The notes beneath the pieces were generated by a model that searched no databases, had not been told where the DNA came from, and saw only the letters and a list, made by a program, of their open reading frames with translations. The translations under genes were made by a program, and so were the position numbers. Source: Streptomyces sp. NBRC 110035 (lineage in GTDB: Bacteria > Actinomycetota > Actinomycetes > Streptomycetales > Streptomycetaceae). From it: a stretch of DNA of 64,000 nucleotides. Within the stretch, counting starts at the first letter, position 1, and each line of letters begins with the position of its first letter. The DNA lies in assembly GCF_000829695.1 (NCBI RefSeq), contig NZ_BBNN01000016.1:372001-436000 (forward strand), in the 5' to 3' direction. Of the stretch, positions 1 to 9,040 are shown piece by piece.

Positions 1-254
1 CGAACTGACGCTGCCGCGCCGTTGATCCGGCACACTCCCCGTCCCGCACCTCGGCTCTCCGGTCTCACCGCTCACCCGACGCGAGCGGGTCCACGCGACG
101 CGAACAAGGGCGCACTCGAGACGAACGGGGGCTCACCCGAGGCGAACGAGGCGTGAAGGAACGCGCCGTGTCCTTGTCGGCGCGCCCCGGCGCGCGATAC
201 ACCGTACTGGCCCGCCACACGGGCGGATTCGCTTCACACCCTGGGGAGTTGGGC
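1..254. other. Upstream region without a supported gene
   Basis: No convincing gene is seen here. Positions about 70-155 hold a loose series of gacgcgaac-like and gaggcgaacg-like words, which look like degenerate short repeats. A frame reading into the methyltransferase from 153 is open, but the GGGGAG ribosome site sits in front of the ATG at 255. The promoter of that gene presumably lies here; I could not assign -10 and -35 boxes. Confidence 0.4.
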
Positions 255-980
255 ATGAGCGTGACCAGTCGGTACCGGGAGGCGTGGGAGGGCTTCTGGC
301 GCGAGGCGCCGGACGGGCAGGGGAGAGTGCTCTGGGACGCGGAACCCACCCTGACCGTGGCCCGCCACCTGGCCCTGTTCGAACCGTATCTGTCCGATCC
401 CGGTCTGCCCCTGGTCGACCTGGGCTGCGGCAACGGCACCCAGACCCGCTTCCTCGCGGACCGCTTCCCGCATGTCGTCGGCGCCGACCTGTCCGCCGCC
501 GCCCTGGACCACGCCCGGCGTGCCGACGCGGCCGGCCGGGCCGCCTACCGGCAACTGGACGCCGCGGGCAAGGGTGGGGCGCAGGACCTGCACGCGGAAC
601 TCGGCGACGTCAACGTCTATGTGCGGGGCGTGCTGCACCAGTGCGAGGCCGACGACCGGCAGTCCCTGGCGGACGGCGTCGCCACCCTGATCGGCGACCG
701 CGGCCGTGCGTTCCTCGTCGAGCCCTCCGAGGCAGCCGGGCCGTTGCTGCAGAGCCTCACGGCATCGCCCGCCGGGCCGCCGCCCAAGGTGGTGGCGGTC
801 TTCCGGCACGGCATAGCCCCCGTCGAGGTGGCCGACGACGCTGTGCCGGAGTTCCTGGCTGCGGCCGGGCTGACCCTGCTGGCGAGCGGCACCGCGCCCC
901 TCACCACGACGGAGTACGCGCCCGACGGCTCCCGTATCGAACTGCCGTCCGCCTGGTATGTGACCGGGCGCGCCGGATGA
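255..980 (+). CDS. Class I SAM-dependent methyltransferase
   Basis: A 241-residue Rossmann-fold methyltransferase of unknown substrate. Motif I is VDLGCGNGT at about residues 54-62. It is followed by an acidic strand end (GADLSAAAL) that would bind the ribose of S-adenosylmethionine, and a motif IV-like segment (VNVYVRGVLHQC). The ATG at 255 is preceded by GGGGAG at a normal distance, so the longer frame from 153 is not used. There is no signal peptide, so it should be cytoplasmic. It stands alone, with a gap of about 155 bases before the next gene on the same strand. The fold is clear; the methyl acceptor cannot be read from the sequence. Confidence 0.85.
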   Translation: MSVTSRYREAWEGFWREAPDGQGRVLWDAEPTLTVARHLALFEPYLSDPGLPLVDLGCGNGTQTRFLADRFPHVVGADLSAAALDHARRADAAGRAAYRQLDAAGKGGAQDLHAELGDVNVYVRGVLHQCEADDRQSLADGVATLIGDRGRAFLVEPSEAAGPLLQSLTASPAGPPPKVVAVFRHGIAPVEVADDAVPEFLAAAGLTLLASGTAPLTTTEYAPDGSRIELPSAWYVTGRAG

Positions 981-1136
981 CCCGGGGCGCGGCACAGGGC
1001 ATGCAGGCATAGGCGCTGGAGACATAAGGGCCGGTGGGAGGCGGTTCCGTGCGTTCTGTACCGTCATTGGTCCGGGCCGGTGGGAGTTTTCCACAGGTCT
1101 GGCAGAGCTTTGGCGGCACGACGTAGCGTGAGGCGC

Positions 1137-1970
1137 ATGAAGATCCTCATCAGCGCCGACATGGAGGGCGCCACCGGTGTCACCTGGCCGGCCGACGTGC
1201 TGCCGGGCACCCCTCAGTGGGAGCGCTGCCGGTCCATGTTCACCTCCGATGTCGACGCCGCCGTGCGCGGTTTCTTCGACGGCGGTGCCGACGAGGTGCT
1301 GATCAACGAGGCGCACTGGAGCATGCGCAATCTCCTGCTGGAGCGGCTCGACGAGCGGGCCGAGATGCTCACCGGGAGGCACAAGTCCCTGTCCATGGTC
1401 GAAGGCGTGCAGCACGGAGACGTGGACGGCATCGCGTTCGTCGGCTACCACGCGGGCGCCGGCATGGAGGGCGTCCTCGCCCACACCTTCCTCGCCAACT
1501 CCGTCACCGGCGTGTGGCTGAACGGCGAACGGGCGAGCGAGGGCCTGCTCAACGCGGCCGTCGTCGCCGAGTACGGAGTGCCGGTCGTCCTGGTGACCGG
1601 TGACGACGTGGCCTGCGAGGACGCACTCGGCTACGCGCCCGGGGCGCTGAAGGTCGCGGTCAAGGACCACGTGTCGCGGTACGCGGCCGTGTGCCGGACG
1701 CCCGCCCGGACGGCCTCCGACATCCGCGCGGCGGCCAAGGACGCCGCCGCGCTCGCGGTGCGCCACGAGCCGGTGGCCAAGAGCCCCTTCACCGTCGTGG
1801 TGGAGTTCGACGCAGAGCATCTGGCCATGGCCGCCACCGTCGTGCCGGGCGTGGCCCGGACCGGCGAGCGGAAAGTGGCGTACACCAGCGGAACCATGTA
1901 CGACGGGATCCGCACCTTCAAGGCGGTCACCACGATCGCCTCGGCCGCGGTGGAGGAGCAGTATGGCTGA
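1137..1970 (+). CDS. dppA: M55 family D-aminopeptidase (DppA-like)
   Basis: A 277-residue zinc peptidase of the DppA family, which removes N-terminal D-amino acids such as D-Ala from short peptides. The family metal residues are visible: D8 and E10 in SADMEG, H60 in INEAH, H105 in GYHAG, and a glutamate near 131-135 (NGERASEG). The start is set at ATG 1137 because the family begins directly with the MKILISADMEG strand; a GTG at 1080 in the same frame would only add unrelated residues. The stop overlaps the start of the M20 gene by 8 bases. Together with M20, S9 and S66 genes this suggests recycling of D-amino-acid peptides from the cell wall. Confidence 0.92.
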   Translation: MKILISADMEGATGVTWPADVLPGTPQWERCRSMFTSDVDAAVRGFFDGGADEVLINEAHWSMRNLLLERLDERAEMLTGRHKSLSMVEGVQHGDVDGIAFVGYHAGAGMEGVLAHTFLANSVTGVWLNGERASEGLLNAAVVAEYGVPVVLVTGDDVACEDALGYAPGALKVAVKDHVSRYAAVCRTPARTASDIRAAAKDAAALAVRHEPVAKSPFTVVVEFDAEHLAMAATVVPGVARTGERKVAYTSGTMYDGIRTFKAVTTIASAAVEEQYG

Positions 1971-3267
1971 CGAACGCGCCCTGGACGAGGTCGTGACCTT
2001 CACGTCCGACCTCATCAGGATCGACACCACGAACCGGGGCGGCGGTGACTGCCGGGAGCGGCCCGCCGCCGAGTACGCGGCGGAGCGGCTGGCCGGAGCG
2101 GGCCTGGAACCGGTGCTGCTCGAGCGCACCCCCGGCCGGACCAACGTCGTCGCGCGCCTCGTGGGCACCGACCCGACGGCCGACGCGCTCCTCGTCCACG
2201 GCCACCTCGACGTCGTACCGGCCGAGGCCGCCGACTGGAGCGTGCACCCGTTCTCCGGCGAGGTGCGCGACGGGGTGGTCTGGGGGCGCGGCGCCGTCGA
2301 CATGAAGAACATGGACGCGATGGTCCTCGCCGTGGTGCGGGCCTGGGCCCGCCAGGGAGTGCGGCCCCGGCGCGACATCGTGATCGCCTTCACCGCCGAC
2401 GAGGAGGCCAGCGCCGAGGACGGCTCCGGCTTCCTCGCCGACCGGCACCCGCAACTCTTCGAGGGCTGCACCGAGGGCGTCAGCGAGTCGGGCGCCTACA
2501 CCGTCCACGACGGCGCCGGCCGGCAGCTCTACCCGATCGCCGCCGGGGAGCGCGGCACGGCCTGGCTCAAGCTCACCGCGCGCGGGCGGGCCGGCCACGG
2601 CTCCAAGGTCAACCGGGACAACGCGGTGACCCGCCTCGCCGCCGCCGTCACCCGCATCGGCGAGCACGAGTGGCCGCTGCGCCTCACCCCGACCGTCCGC
2701 GCGGCACTCACCGAACTCGCCGCCCTCTACGGCGTCGACCCCGACCTGTCCGATGTGGACACGCTGCTCACCAAGCTGGGCCCGGCCGCGAAACTCGTCG
2801 AGCACACGGTCCGCAACAGCAGCAACCCGACGATGCTGGACGCCGGCTACAAGGTCAACGTGATCCCCGGCCAGGCCGAGGCGTACATCGACGGACGGAT
2901 CCTGCCCGGTGGCGAGGACGATTTCCGCGCCACCCTGGACCGGCTCACCGGGCCCGACGTGGACTGGGAGTTCCACCATCGCGAGCCGGCCCTCCAGTCG
3001 CCGGTGGACTCGACGACGTTCGCCCGGATGCGGGCCGCCGTGCGGGAGTTCGCACCCGAGGGGCACCCCGTGCCGTACTGCATGTCCGGCGGCACGGACG
3101 CCAAGCAGTTCTCCCGCCTCGGCATCACCGGCTACGGCTTCGCCCCGCTGAGGCTGCCGGAGGGCTTCGACTACCAGGCCCTCTTCCACGGGGTCGACGA
3201 GCGCGTCCCCGTCGAGGCGCTCCACTTCGGTGTCCGTGTCCTCGACCGGTTCCTGCGGACGGCCTGA
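1963..3267 (+). CDS. M20 family zinc metallopeptidase
   Basis: A 434-residue di-zinc exopeptidase or deacylase of the M20/ArgE/DapE superfamily. Visible metal and catalytic motifs are HGHLDVVP (about 78-85), GRGAVDMKN (about 107-115) and ADEEASAED (about 145-153). A lid or dimerisation domain carries GRAGHGSKVNRDNAV. The C-terminal FHGVDERV motif supplies the last metal histidine. It overlaps the preceding D-aminopeptidase gene by 8 bases and is followed at once by an S9 peptidase, so all are probably translated from one message. It is likely cytoplasmic. The exact substrate (dipeptide, acylated amino acid) is not determined by sequence. Confidence 0.92.
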   Translation: MADERALDEVVTFTSDLIRIDTTNRGGGDCRERPAAEYAAERLAGAGLEPVLLERTPGRTNVVARLVGTDPTADALLVHGHLDVVPAEAADWSVHPFSGEVRDGVVWGRGAVDMKNMDAMVLAVVRAWARQGVRPRRDIVIAFTADEEASAEDGSGFLADRHPQLFEGCTEGVSESGAYTVHDGAGRQLYPIAAGERGTAWLKLTARGRAGHGSKVNRDNAVTRLAAAVTRIGEHEWPLRLTPTVRAALTELAALYGVDPDLSDVDTLLTKLGPAAKLVEHTVRNSSNPTMLDAGYKVNVIPGQAEAYIDGRILPGGEDDFRATLDRLTGPDVDWEFHHREPALQSPVDSTTFARMRAAVREFAPEGHPVPYCMSGGTDAKQFSRLGITGYGFAPLRLPEGFDYQALFHGVDERVPVEALHFGVRVLDRFLRTA

Positions 3268-3283
3268 GCGGATGGGGGAGCAC

Positions 3284-5266
3284 ATGGGGGAGACGGTGCG
3301 GACCCTGCCGTACGGCGAGTGGCCCTCGCCCGTCGACGCGGCCACGGCCGCGGCGCACGACGGGAGCCCCGAGTACGTGGGGTTCGTGGGGGACGAGGTG
3401 TGGTGGACCGAGCCCCGGCCCGCCGAGGGCGGCCGCCGCACCCTGGTGCGCCGGCACCCCGACGGCGCCGAGGAGCCCGTCCTGCCCGCCCCGTGGAACG
3501 TGCGCAGCCGGCTCCACGAGTACGGCGGACGGCCCTGGGCCGGGTTCGTGCGGGACGACGACCCGCTCGTGGTGTTCGTCGACTTCGCCGACCAGCGCCT
3601 CTACCGGTACGAACCGGGCGGTGAGCCGCGTCCGCTGACCCCCGTCTCCCCGGTGGGGCAGGGACTGCGCTGGGCCGAGCCGACCCTGCTGCCGGACCGC
3701 GGCGAGGTGTGGTGCGTCCTGGAGGAGTTCACCGGGGACGGACCAGGTGACGTGCGCCGCGTCCTGGCCGCCGTCCCCCTGGACGGCTCGGCCGCCGACG
3801 ACCGCGGGGCCGTGCGCGAACTCACCGACGACCGGTACCGGTTCGTCACCGGGCCGCGCCTCGCGCCCGACGGGCGGCTCGTCGCCTGGCTGGCCTGGGA
3901 CCATCCCCGCATGCCTTGGGACGGCACCGAACTCCGCCTCGCCGACGTCGCCCCCGACGGCGCCCTGCACGACGCCCGCACCGTGGCCGGCGGCCCCGGC
4001 GAGTCGGTCGCCCAGGCCGACTGGACCCACGACGGCCGGCTGCTCCACTCGAGCGACCGCACCGGCTGGTGGAACCTCTACCTCGACGGCGAACCCGTCT
4101 GCCCGCGCGAGGAGGAGTTCGGCGGGCCGTTGTGGAAGCCGGGCTCGCGCTGGTTCACCCCGCTGGACAGCGGTCTGATCGCCGTCGTGCACGGCCGGGG
4201 CGCCGCCACGCTCGGCATACTCGACCCGCAGACGGGTGACGTCGTCGACGCGGCGGGACCCTGGACCGAGTTCCCGCCCACGCTCGCGGCCCACGGTGAG
4301 CGCGTCGTCGCGGTCGGAGCGAGCCCGCGCAGTGCCCACGAGGTCGTCGAGCTGGACACCCGCACCGGCAGGACCCGGGTGATCGGCGCCCCGCACGAGG
4401 ACGCCGTGGACCCCGCCCACTACCCCGAACCCCGGATCCGTACCTTCACCGGACCGGACGGCCGCGAGATCCATGCCCAGGTGTATCCGCCGCGCAACCC
4501 CGGCTGCGCCGGGCCCGACGGCGAGCTGCCGCCGTACCTGATCCGGGCGCACGGCGGGCCCACCGGCCGGGCACCGCTCGCCCTCGACCTCGAGATCGCC
4601 TACTTCACCTCGCGCGGCATCGGCGTCGCCGAGGTCGACTACGGCGGCTCCACCGGCTACGGGCGCGCCTACCGCGACCGGCTGCGCGGACAGTGGGGCG
4701 TCGTCGACGTCGAGGACTGCGCCGCCGTCGCGCGCGCCCTCGCCGACGAGGGCACCGCCGACCGCGACCGGCTCGCCGTCCGTGGCGGCAGCGCCGGCGG
4801 CTGGACCACGGCCGTCTCCCTCACCACGACCGACCTCTACGCCTGCGGGACCATCGTCTACCCGGTGCTCGACCTGACCGGCTGGGGCCCGGGGGAGACC
4901 CACGACTTCGAGTCCCGGTACCTCGAGAGCCTCGTCGGCCCGCGCGCCGAGGTCCCCGAGCGGTACGCCGAACGCTCGCCCGCCGCGCACGCCGACCGGC
5001 TCACCGCGCCGTTCCTGCTCCTCCAGGGCCTGGACGACCGCATCTGTCCTCCCGCGCAGTGCGAGCGGTTCCTGGCCCGGCTGGAGGGCAGGGGCGTGCC
5101 GTACGCGTACCTCACCTTCGAGGAAGAGGGCCACGGTTTCCGGCGCGCGGAGACCGTGGTGCGCGCGCTGGAGGCCGAACTGTCCCTGTACGCCCAGGTG
5201 TTCGGACTGGAGGTGCCGGGCCTGCCGGTCCTGGAACTGACCGCACCAGTCCGGGCGAACCGGTGA
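3284..5266 (+). CDS. S9 family prolyl-oligopeptidase-like serine peptidase
   Basis: A 660-residue peptidase. The N-terminal part (about 1-390) is the beta-propeller and the C-terminal part is the alpha/beta-hydrolase. The catalytic triad can be read: Ser in RGGSAGGW, Asp in LQGLDDRICPP, His in EEEGHGFRR. The family acts as acylaminoacyl-peptidase or dipeptidyl aminopeptidase on short peptides. I prefer ATG 3284 because GGGGGA lies directly upstream at good spacing; ATG 3272 in the same frame would add four residues. The gene follows the M20 gene by 16 bases and its stop overlaps the start of the S66 gene by 4 bases, so it is part of the peptide-recycling operon. Confidence 0.9.
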   Translation: MGETVRTLPYGEWPSPVDAATAAAHDGSPEYVGFVGDEVWWTEPRPAEGGRRTLVRRHPDGAEEPVLPAPWNVRSRLHEYGGRPWAGFVRDDDPLVVFVDFADQRLYRYEPGGEPRPLTPVSPVGQGLRWAEPTLLPDRGEVWCVLEEFTGDGPGDVRRVLAAVPLDGSAADDRGAVRELTDDRYRFVTGPRLAPDGRLVAWLAWDHPRMPWDGTELRLADVAPDGALHDARTVAGGPGESVAQADWTHDGRLLHSSDRTGWWNLYLDGEPVCPREEEFGGPLWKPGSRWFTPLDSGLIAVVHGRGAATLGILDPQTGDVVDAAGPWTEFPPTLAAHGERVVAVGASPRSAHEVVELDTRTGRTRVIGAPHEDAVDPAHYPEPRIRTFTGPDGREIHAQVYPPRNPGCAGPDGELPPYLIRAHGGPTGRAPLALDLEIAYFTSRGIGVAEVDYGGSTGYGRAYRDRLRGQWGVVDVEDCAAVARALADEGTADRDRLAVRGGSAGGWTTAVSLTTTDLYACGTIVYPVLDLTGWGPGETHDFESRYLESLVGPRAEVPERYAERSPAAHADRLTAPFLLLQGLDDRICPPAQCERFLARLEGRGVPYAYLTFEEEGHGFRRAETVVRALEAELSLYAQVFGLEVPGLPVLELTAPVRANR

Positions 5267-6234
5267 AGCGGGCCGGGCGGCCGAGCCGCTCCGGGCAGCT
5301 GACGGGCCGGGTCGAACCGTTGCGGCGGCCGTCCCGGCTCGGTCCCGGCGCCCGGGTGGCCGTCGTCGCGCCCAGCGGGCCCGTGCCGGAGGAACGGCTG
5401 CAGGCAGGTCTCGACACACTGCGCGGCTGGGACCTCGACCCGGTGGCCGCACCCCATGTCCTGGACCGGCACGGCGAGTTCGACTACCTGGCCGGCACCG
5501 ACGCCGACCGGGCCGCCGACCTGCAGGCCGCCTGGTGCGACCCCGCGGTGGACGCGGTGATCTGCGCCCGGGGCGGCTACGGAGTGCAGCGCATGGTCGA
5601 CCTGCTCGACTGGACGGCGATGCGGGCGGCCGGACCGAAGGTCCTCGTCGGGTTCAGCGACATCACCGCCCTGCACGAGGCGTTCGCGACCCGGCTCGGC
5701 CTGGTCACCCTGCACGGGCCGATGGCGGCAGGCGTCGACTTCCTCAAGAACGCCCGCGCGCAGGAGCACCTCAAGGCCACCCTGTTCGCCCCCGAGACCG
5801 TCCGCACCCTCACCTCCGACGGCACGGCGCTCGTCCCCGGCCGGGCGCGCGGCGTCACGCTCGGCGGCTGCCTCGCCCTGCTCGCCGCCGGCCTCGGCAC
5901 CCCGCACAGCAGATCCTCCGCGCGCGGCGGCCTGCTGTGCCTGGAGGACGTGGGGGAGGAGCCGTACCGCCTCGACCGCTACCTCACCCAGCTGCTGCGG
6001 GCCGGCCGGCTCGACGGCGTGGCGGGGCTGCTGCTCGGCTCCTGGGCGCAGTGCGGCCCGTACGAGAAGGTGCGGGCCCTGCTCGCCGACCGGCTCGGCG
6101 GTCTCGGCGTGCCCGTGGCCGAGCAGTTCGGGTTCGGGCACTGCGACGGGGCGCTCACCGTGCCGTTCGGCGCGACGGCCGAACTGGACGCGGACGCGGG
6201 CACCCTGACGCTCGACGAACCGGCGCTGGACTGA
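5263..6234 (+). CDS. S66 family LD-carboxypeptidase
   Basis: A 323-residue enzyme of the LdcA/microcin-C7 immunity family, which cleaves an L-D peptide bond such as the terminal D-Ala of muropeptide tetrapeptides. The nucleophile serine is expected in the GFSDITAL segment. The charge-relay Glu lies in CLEDVGEEPYRLDR and the His in FGFGHCDGALTVP. The GTG at 5263 overlaps the TGA of the S9 gene (GTGA), which argues for coupling and for this start although about 25 residues precede the family core. This is the last gene of the peptidase operon. Alternative family members act on peptide antibiotics, so immunity is a possible second role. Confidence 0.9.
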   Translation: MKRAGRPSRSGQLTGRVEPLRRPSRLGPGARVAVVAPSGPVPEERLQAGLDTLRGWDLDPVAAPHVLDRHGEFDYLAGTDADRAADLQAAWCDPAVDAVICARGGYGVQRMVDLLDWTAMRAAGPKVLVGFSDITALHEAFATRLGLVTLHGPMAAGVDFLKNARAQEHLKATLFAPETVRTLTSDGTALVPGRARGVTLGGCLALLAAGLGTPHSRSSARGGLLCLEDVGEEPYRLDRYLTQLLRAGRLDGVAGLLLGSWAQCGPYEKVRALLADRLGGLGVPVAEQFGFGHCDGALTVPFGATAELDADAGTLTLDEPALD

Positions 6235-6286
6235 GCCCGTCCGGCGCGCGGCAGCGGGCATCGGGCACCCGTCGTAGGGTGGCACG

Positions 6287-6838
6287 GTGCCGCACCCCGC
6301 TTCCCGCTACCTCGCCGAAGGCCCCCACGTGGGGATACGTCACTTCACCCACGCGGACAGCGCCGAGTTCACCGCCCGCGCCCGGCAGAGCAAGGAGCTG
6401 CACCACCCCTGGCTGTTCCCGCCGGACAGCTCCTCGGCGTACTCCGCGTACGCGCAGCGGCTGATCGAGGACCCGGCCAGGGCGGGCTTCCTGGTCTGTG
6501 AGAAGGACGACGGCTCCGTCGCCGGGTTCATCAACATCAACAACATCGTGCACGGCGCGTTCCAGTGCGGCGTCCTGGGGTACGGGGCGTTCGCGCACGC
6601 GGCGGGGCGCGGGCTGATGCGCGAAGGGCTCGGCCTCGTCGTGCGGCACGCCTTCGGGCCGATGCGGCTGCACCGGCTGGAGATCAACGTGCAGCCCGCC
6701 AACGCCGCCTCCATCGCCCTGGCCCGCGGCTGCGGATTCCGCCTCGAGGGGTTCTCTCCGGACATGCTCTTCATCGACGGCGCCTGGCGCGACCACGAGC
6801 GCTGGGCACTCACCCGCGAGATGTGCGGGCCGCACTGA
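6287..6838 (+). CDS. GNAT family N-acetyltransferase (RimJ-like)
   Basis: A 183-residue acetyltransferase of the RimJ/RimL subgroup, which transfers acetyl from acetyl-CoA to an amino group of a protein or small molecule. Typical segments are VGIRHFTHAD near the N terminus, the central strand GFINI, and the C-terminal EINVQPANAASIALARGCGFRLEG, which is the signature of this subgroup. The acetyl-CoA pyrophosphate loop is modified to AHAAGRGLM. The start is GTG 6287, with GGGTGG a few bases upstream. It lies 52 bases after the S66 gene and may be read with it or on its own. The target is unknown. Confidence 0.87.
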   Translation: MPHPASRYLAEGPHVGIRHFTHADSAEFTARARQSKELHHPWLFPPDSSSAYSAYAQRLIEDPARAGFLVCEKDDGSVAGFININNIVHGAFQCGVLGYGAFAHAAGRGLMREGLGLVVRHAFGPMRLHRLEINVQPANAASIALARGCGFRLEGFSPDMLFIDGAWRDHERWALTREMCGPH

Positions 6839-6881
6839 TCGTGCCGGCGCGGCCCGGGTCCGGAGGACGGAGACAGCCGTT

Positions 6882-6917
6882 GCCAGGCGGGCCAGGCGGG
6901 CCAGGCGGGTCAGGCGG
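6882..6917. repeat. Tandem 9-bp repeat, 4 copies
   Basis: Four head-to-tail copies of gccaggcgg (the last has gtcaggcgg). The array overlaps the 3' end of the VOC gene; its stop codon (TCA on the plus strand at 6910-6912) lies inside the last unit. It sits between two convergent genes. Confidence 0.85.
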
Positions 6918-7260
6918 CGCGGCGGTCCGCGTACTCGTACACCGCCCCGTCCGGGTGCCGTGCGATGAGATTGCGGCCCACCGGGGTGGGCAGCGGGCCC
7001 GCGATGATGTCCGCGCCCATCTCGGCCAGCACCTGACCGGCCTCCTCGACGTCCTCCACCGCGATGGTCGCCGCCACCTTGCGCAGCACGTCCAGCTCGG
7101 CCGCGGGGCCGCTCATCAGCAGGAAGCAGCCGACGGCGGCCACCTGGACACCGGCCCGCTCGAAGCGCAGGGCCCTGCCTCCCGCCAGCCGCTCGTAGAA
7201 GGGGATCGCGGTCTCGATGTCGTCGACGCAGACGCGCAGTGTGGCACCCAGAATCTCCAT
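6910..7260 (-). CDS. VOC family (glyoxalase/bleomycin-resistance fold) protein
   Basis: A 116-residue protein with one vicinal-oxygen-chelate unit pair. It opens with ATLRVCVDDIETAIPFYERLAG, the usual beta-alpha start of the fold, and closes with ARHPDGAVYEYADR, where the last Glu is the usual metal ligand. The expected N-terminal metal ligand is not obvious, so it may be a binding protein rather than an enzyme. The ATG at 7260 fits the family start; the open frame further upstream has no family match. It is transcribed convergently with the GNAT gene and divergently from the flavoprotein gene at 7415. Confidence 0.85.
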   Translation of the reverse strand: MEILGATLRVCVDDIETAIPFYERLAGGRALRFERAGVQVAAVGCFLLMSGPAAELDVLRKVAATIAVEDVEEAGQVLAEMGADIIAGPLPTPVGRNLIARHPDGAVYEYADRRAA

Positions 7261-7414
7261 GACGACGAGCCTAGTTGGCCCGCTGCGGCGGTTGTACCTC
7301 GGCCCGCCCCACCTCGTGCCCGGCCGGATCGGGGACCGGCGGACGTTTGGCCCCCCGGTCCGGGGAAACGCGGAAGTCTCCCGAAGCACGTGACGACAGC
7401 GTTGGAGGCGAGCC

Positions 7415-9040
7415 GTGGGGCGACCCCGCATCGTGATCGTCGGTGCCGGCTTCGCCGGTTACCGCACCGCCCGCACCCTGTCCCGGCTGTCCCGGGGGCG
7501 GGCCGACATCACCCTGCTGAATCCGACCGACTACTTCCTGTACCTGCCCCTGCTGCCCCAGGTCGCCGCCGGAGTCCTGGAGCCCCGCCGGGTCACGGTC
7601 TCCCTCTCCGGCACGCTCCCGCACGTACGGCTGGTGCTGGGCGAGGCCGGCGGCATCGACCTCGACGCACGCACCGTGCGCTACACCGGCCCCGAGGGCG
7701 AGGGCGGCACCCTCGCGTACGACCGGCTGGTGCTGGCCGCCGGCAGTGTCAACAAGCTGCTGCCCATTCCCGGCGTCGCCGAGCACGCGCACGGCTTCCG
7801 GGGTCTGCCCGAGGCGCTGTACCTGCGCGACCACGTGACCCGGCAGGTGGAGCTCGCGGCCGCCACCGACGATCCCGCGACATGCGCCGCCCGGTGCACC
7901 TTCGTCGTGGTCGGTGCCGGTTACACCGGAACCGAGGTCGCCGCGCACGGAAAACTGTTCAGCGACGCGCAGGTTCACCAGCACCCCATGCGGACCGGCA
8001 TGCGGCCACGCTGGCTGCTGCTGGACATCGCCGACCGCGTGCTGCCCGAACTCGACGAGCGGCTCTCCCGCACCGCCGACCGGGTCCTGCGCGACCGGGG
8101 CGTGGAGGTGCGCATGGGAACCTCCGTGAAGGAGGCCACGCACGAGGGGGTGCTGCTGACCGACGGCGAGTTCGTCGACACCCGGACGGTGGTGTGGTGC
8201 GTGGGAGTACGGCCCGATCCGCTCGCAGAGTCGCTCGGGCTGCCCATGGAACGCGGGCGGCTGCTGGTCGACCCGCAGCTGCGGGTACCGGGCCGGCCCG
8301 AGGTGTTCGCCTGCGGCGACGCGGCGGCCGTCCCCGACCTGGAGGAGCCCGGGCAGTACACCCCGATGACCGCGCAGCACGCCTGGCGGCAGGGCAAGGT
8401 CTGTGCCCACAACGTCGCCGCCTCCCTCGGCGACGGCGAGCCGCGCGCCTACCGCCACCGCGACCTGGGCTTCGTGGTGGACCTCGGTGGCGTCAAGGCG
8501 GCGGCCAACCCGCTGGGCGTCAACCTGTCCGGTCCGGCGGCGGGCGCGGTCGCCCGCGGCTACCATCTCGCGGCGATGCCCGGCAACCGGGTCCGGGTCG
8601 CCGCCGACTGGCTGCTGGACGCCGTACTGCCGCGTCAGGCGGTCCAGCTGGGGCTTGTACGGTCGTGGTCGGTGCCGCTCGACACGGCCTCCCCGGAACT
8701 GGCCCGGGTGCCGTCCGGCCCGGGGCGGGAGCACCACGCCGACGAGGACGACGAGCCCGCCGGACCGCGGCCGGCCCCCGGGCGGCCCGCCGCATCGCAG
8801 TCGGCCACCGAGCCGGCGAGGAACCAGCCCGGTGGTGAGCCCGCGAGGAACCAGCCCGGTGGTGAGCCCGCGAAGGGCGGCCGGCCGGCCCCAGGGCCGC
8901 CCACCGGCCCGGACATCGCCCCCGGCCCCGTCAAACGCACCGACACCCCGGGGAACGAGGCAGGCCACGCCGACGCGACCGGACCCAGGTACCCCCGTGA
9001 TCCCGACGACCCCATCCCTCCCGCTCAAGGAGACTCATGA
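7415..9040 (+). CDS. NAD(P)/FAD-dependent oxidoreductase, type II NADH dehydrogenase-like
   Basis: A 541-residue two-dinucleotide-binding-domain flavoprotein resembling Ndh-2. The FAD-binding GAGFAG motif is at residues 9-14 after IVIV. NPTDYFLYLPLLPQVAAG is typical of the group. The NAD-binding glycine motif is VVVGAGYTGTEVA. The second FAD motif is VFACGDAAAVPD. Such enzymes pass electrons from NADH to quinone at the membrane face. From about residue 445 there is a Pro/Ala/Arg-rich extension without family similarity, containing a duplicated ARNQPGGEP unit. The start GTG 7415 follows a GGAGG run. The 3' end overlaps the transketolase start (ATGA). Confidence 0.88.
   Translation: MGRPRIVIVGAGFAGYRTARTLSRLSRGRADITLLNPTDYFLYLPLLPQVAAGVLEPRRVTVSLSGTLPHVRLVLGEAGGIDLDARTVRYTGPEGEGGTLAYDRLVLAAGSVNKLLPIPGVAEHAHGFRGLPEALYLRDHVTRQVELAAATDDPATCAARCTFVVVGAGYTGTEVAAHGKLFSDAQVHQHPMRTGMRPRWLLLDIADRVLPELDERLSRTADRVLRDRGVEVRMGTSVKEATHEGVLLTDGEFVDTRTVVWCVGVRPDPLAESLGLPMERGRLLVDPQLRVPGRPEVFACGDAAAVPDLEEPGQYTPMTAQHAWRQGKVCAHNVAASLGDGEPRAYRHRDLGFVVDLGGVKAAANPLGVNLSGPAAGAVARGYHLAAMPGNRVRVAADWLLDAVLPRQAVQLGLVRSWSVPLDTASPELARVPSGPGREHHADEDDEPAGPRPAPGRPAASQSATEPARNQPGGEPARNQPGGEPAKGGRPAPGPPTGPDIAPGPVKRTDTPGNEAGHADATGPRYPRDPDDPIPPAQGDS
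8816..8869 (+). repeat. Exact 27-bp tandem duplication inside a coding sequence
   Basis: Two identical 27-bp units (8816-8842 and 8843-8869) encode the repeated ARNQPGGEP segment in the C-terminal extension of the flavoprotein. The length is a multiple of three, so the frame is kept. Confidence 0.9.
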
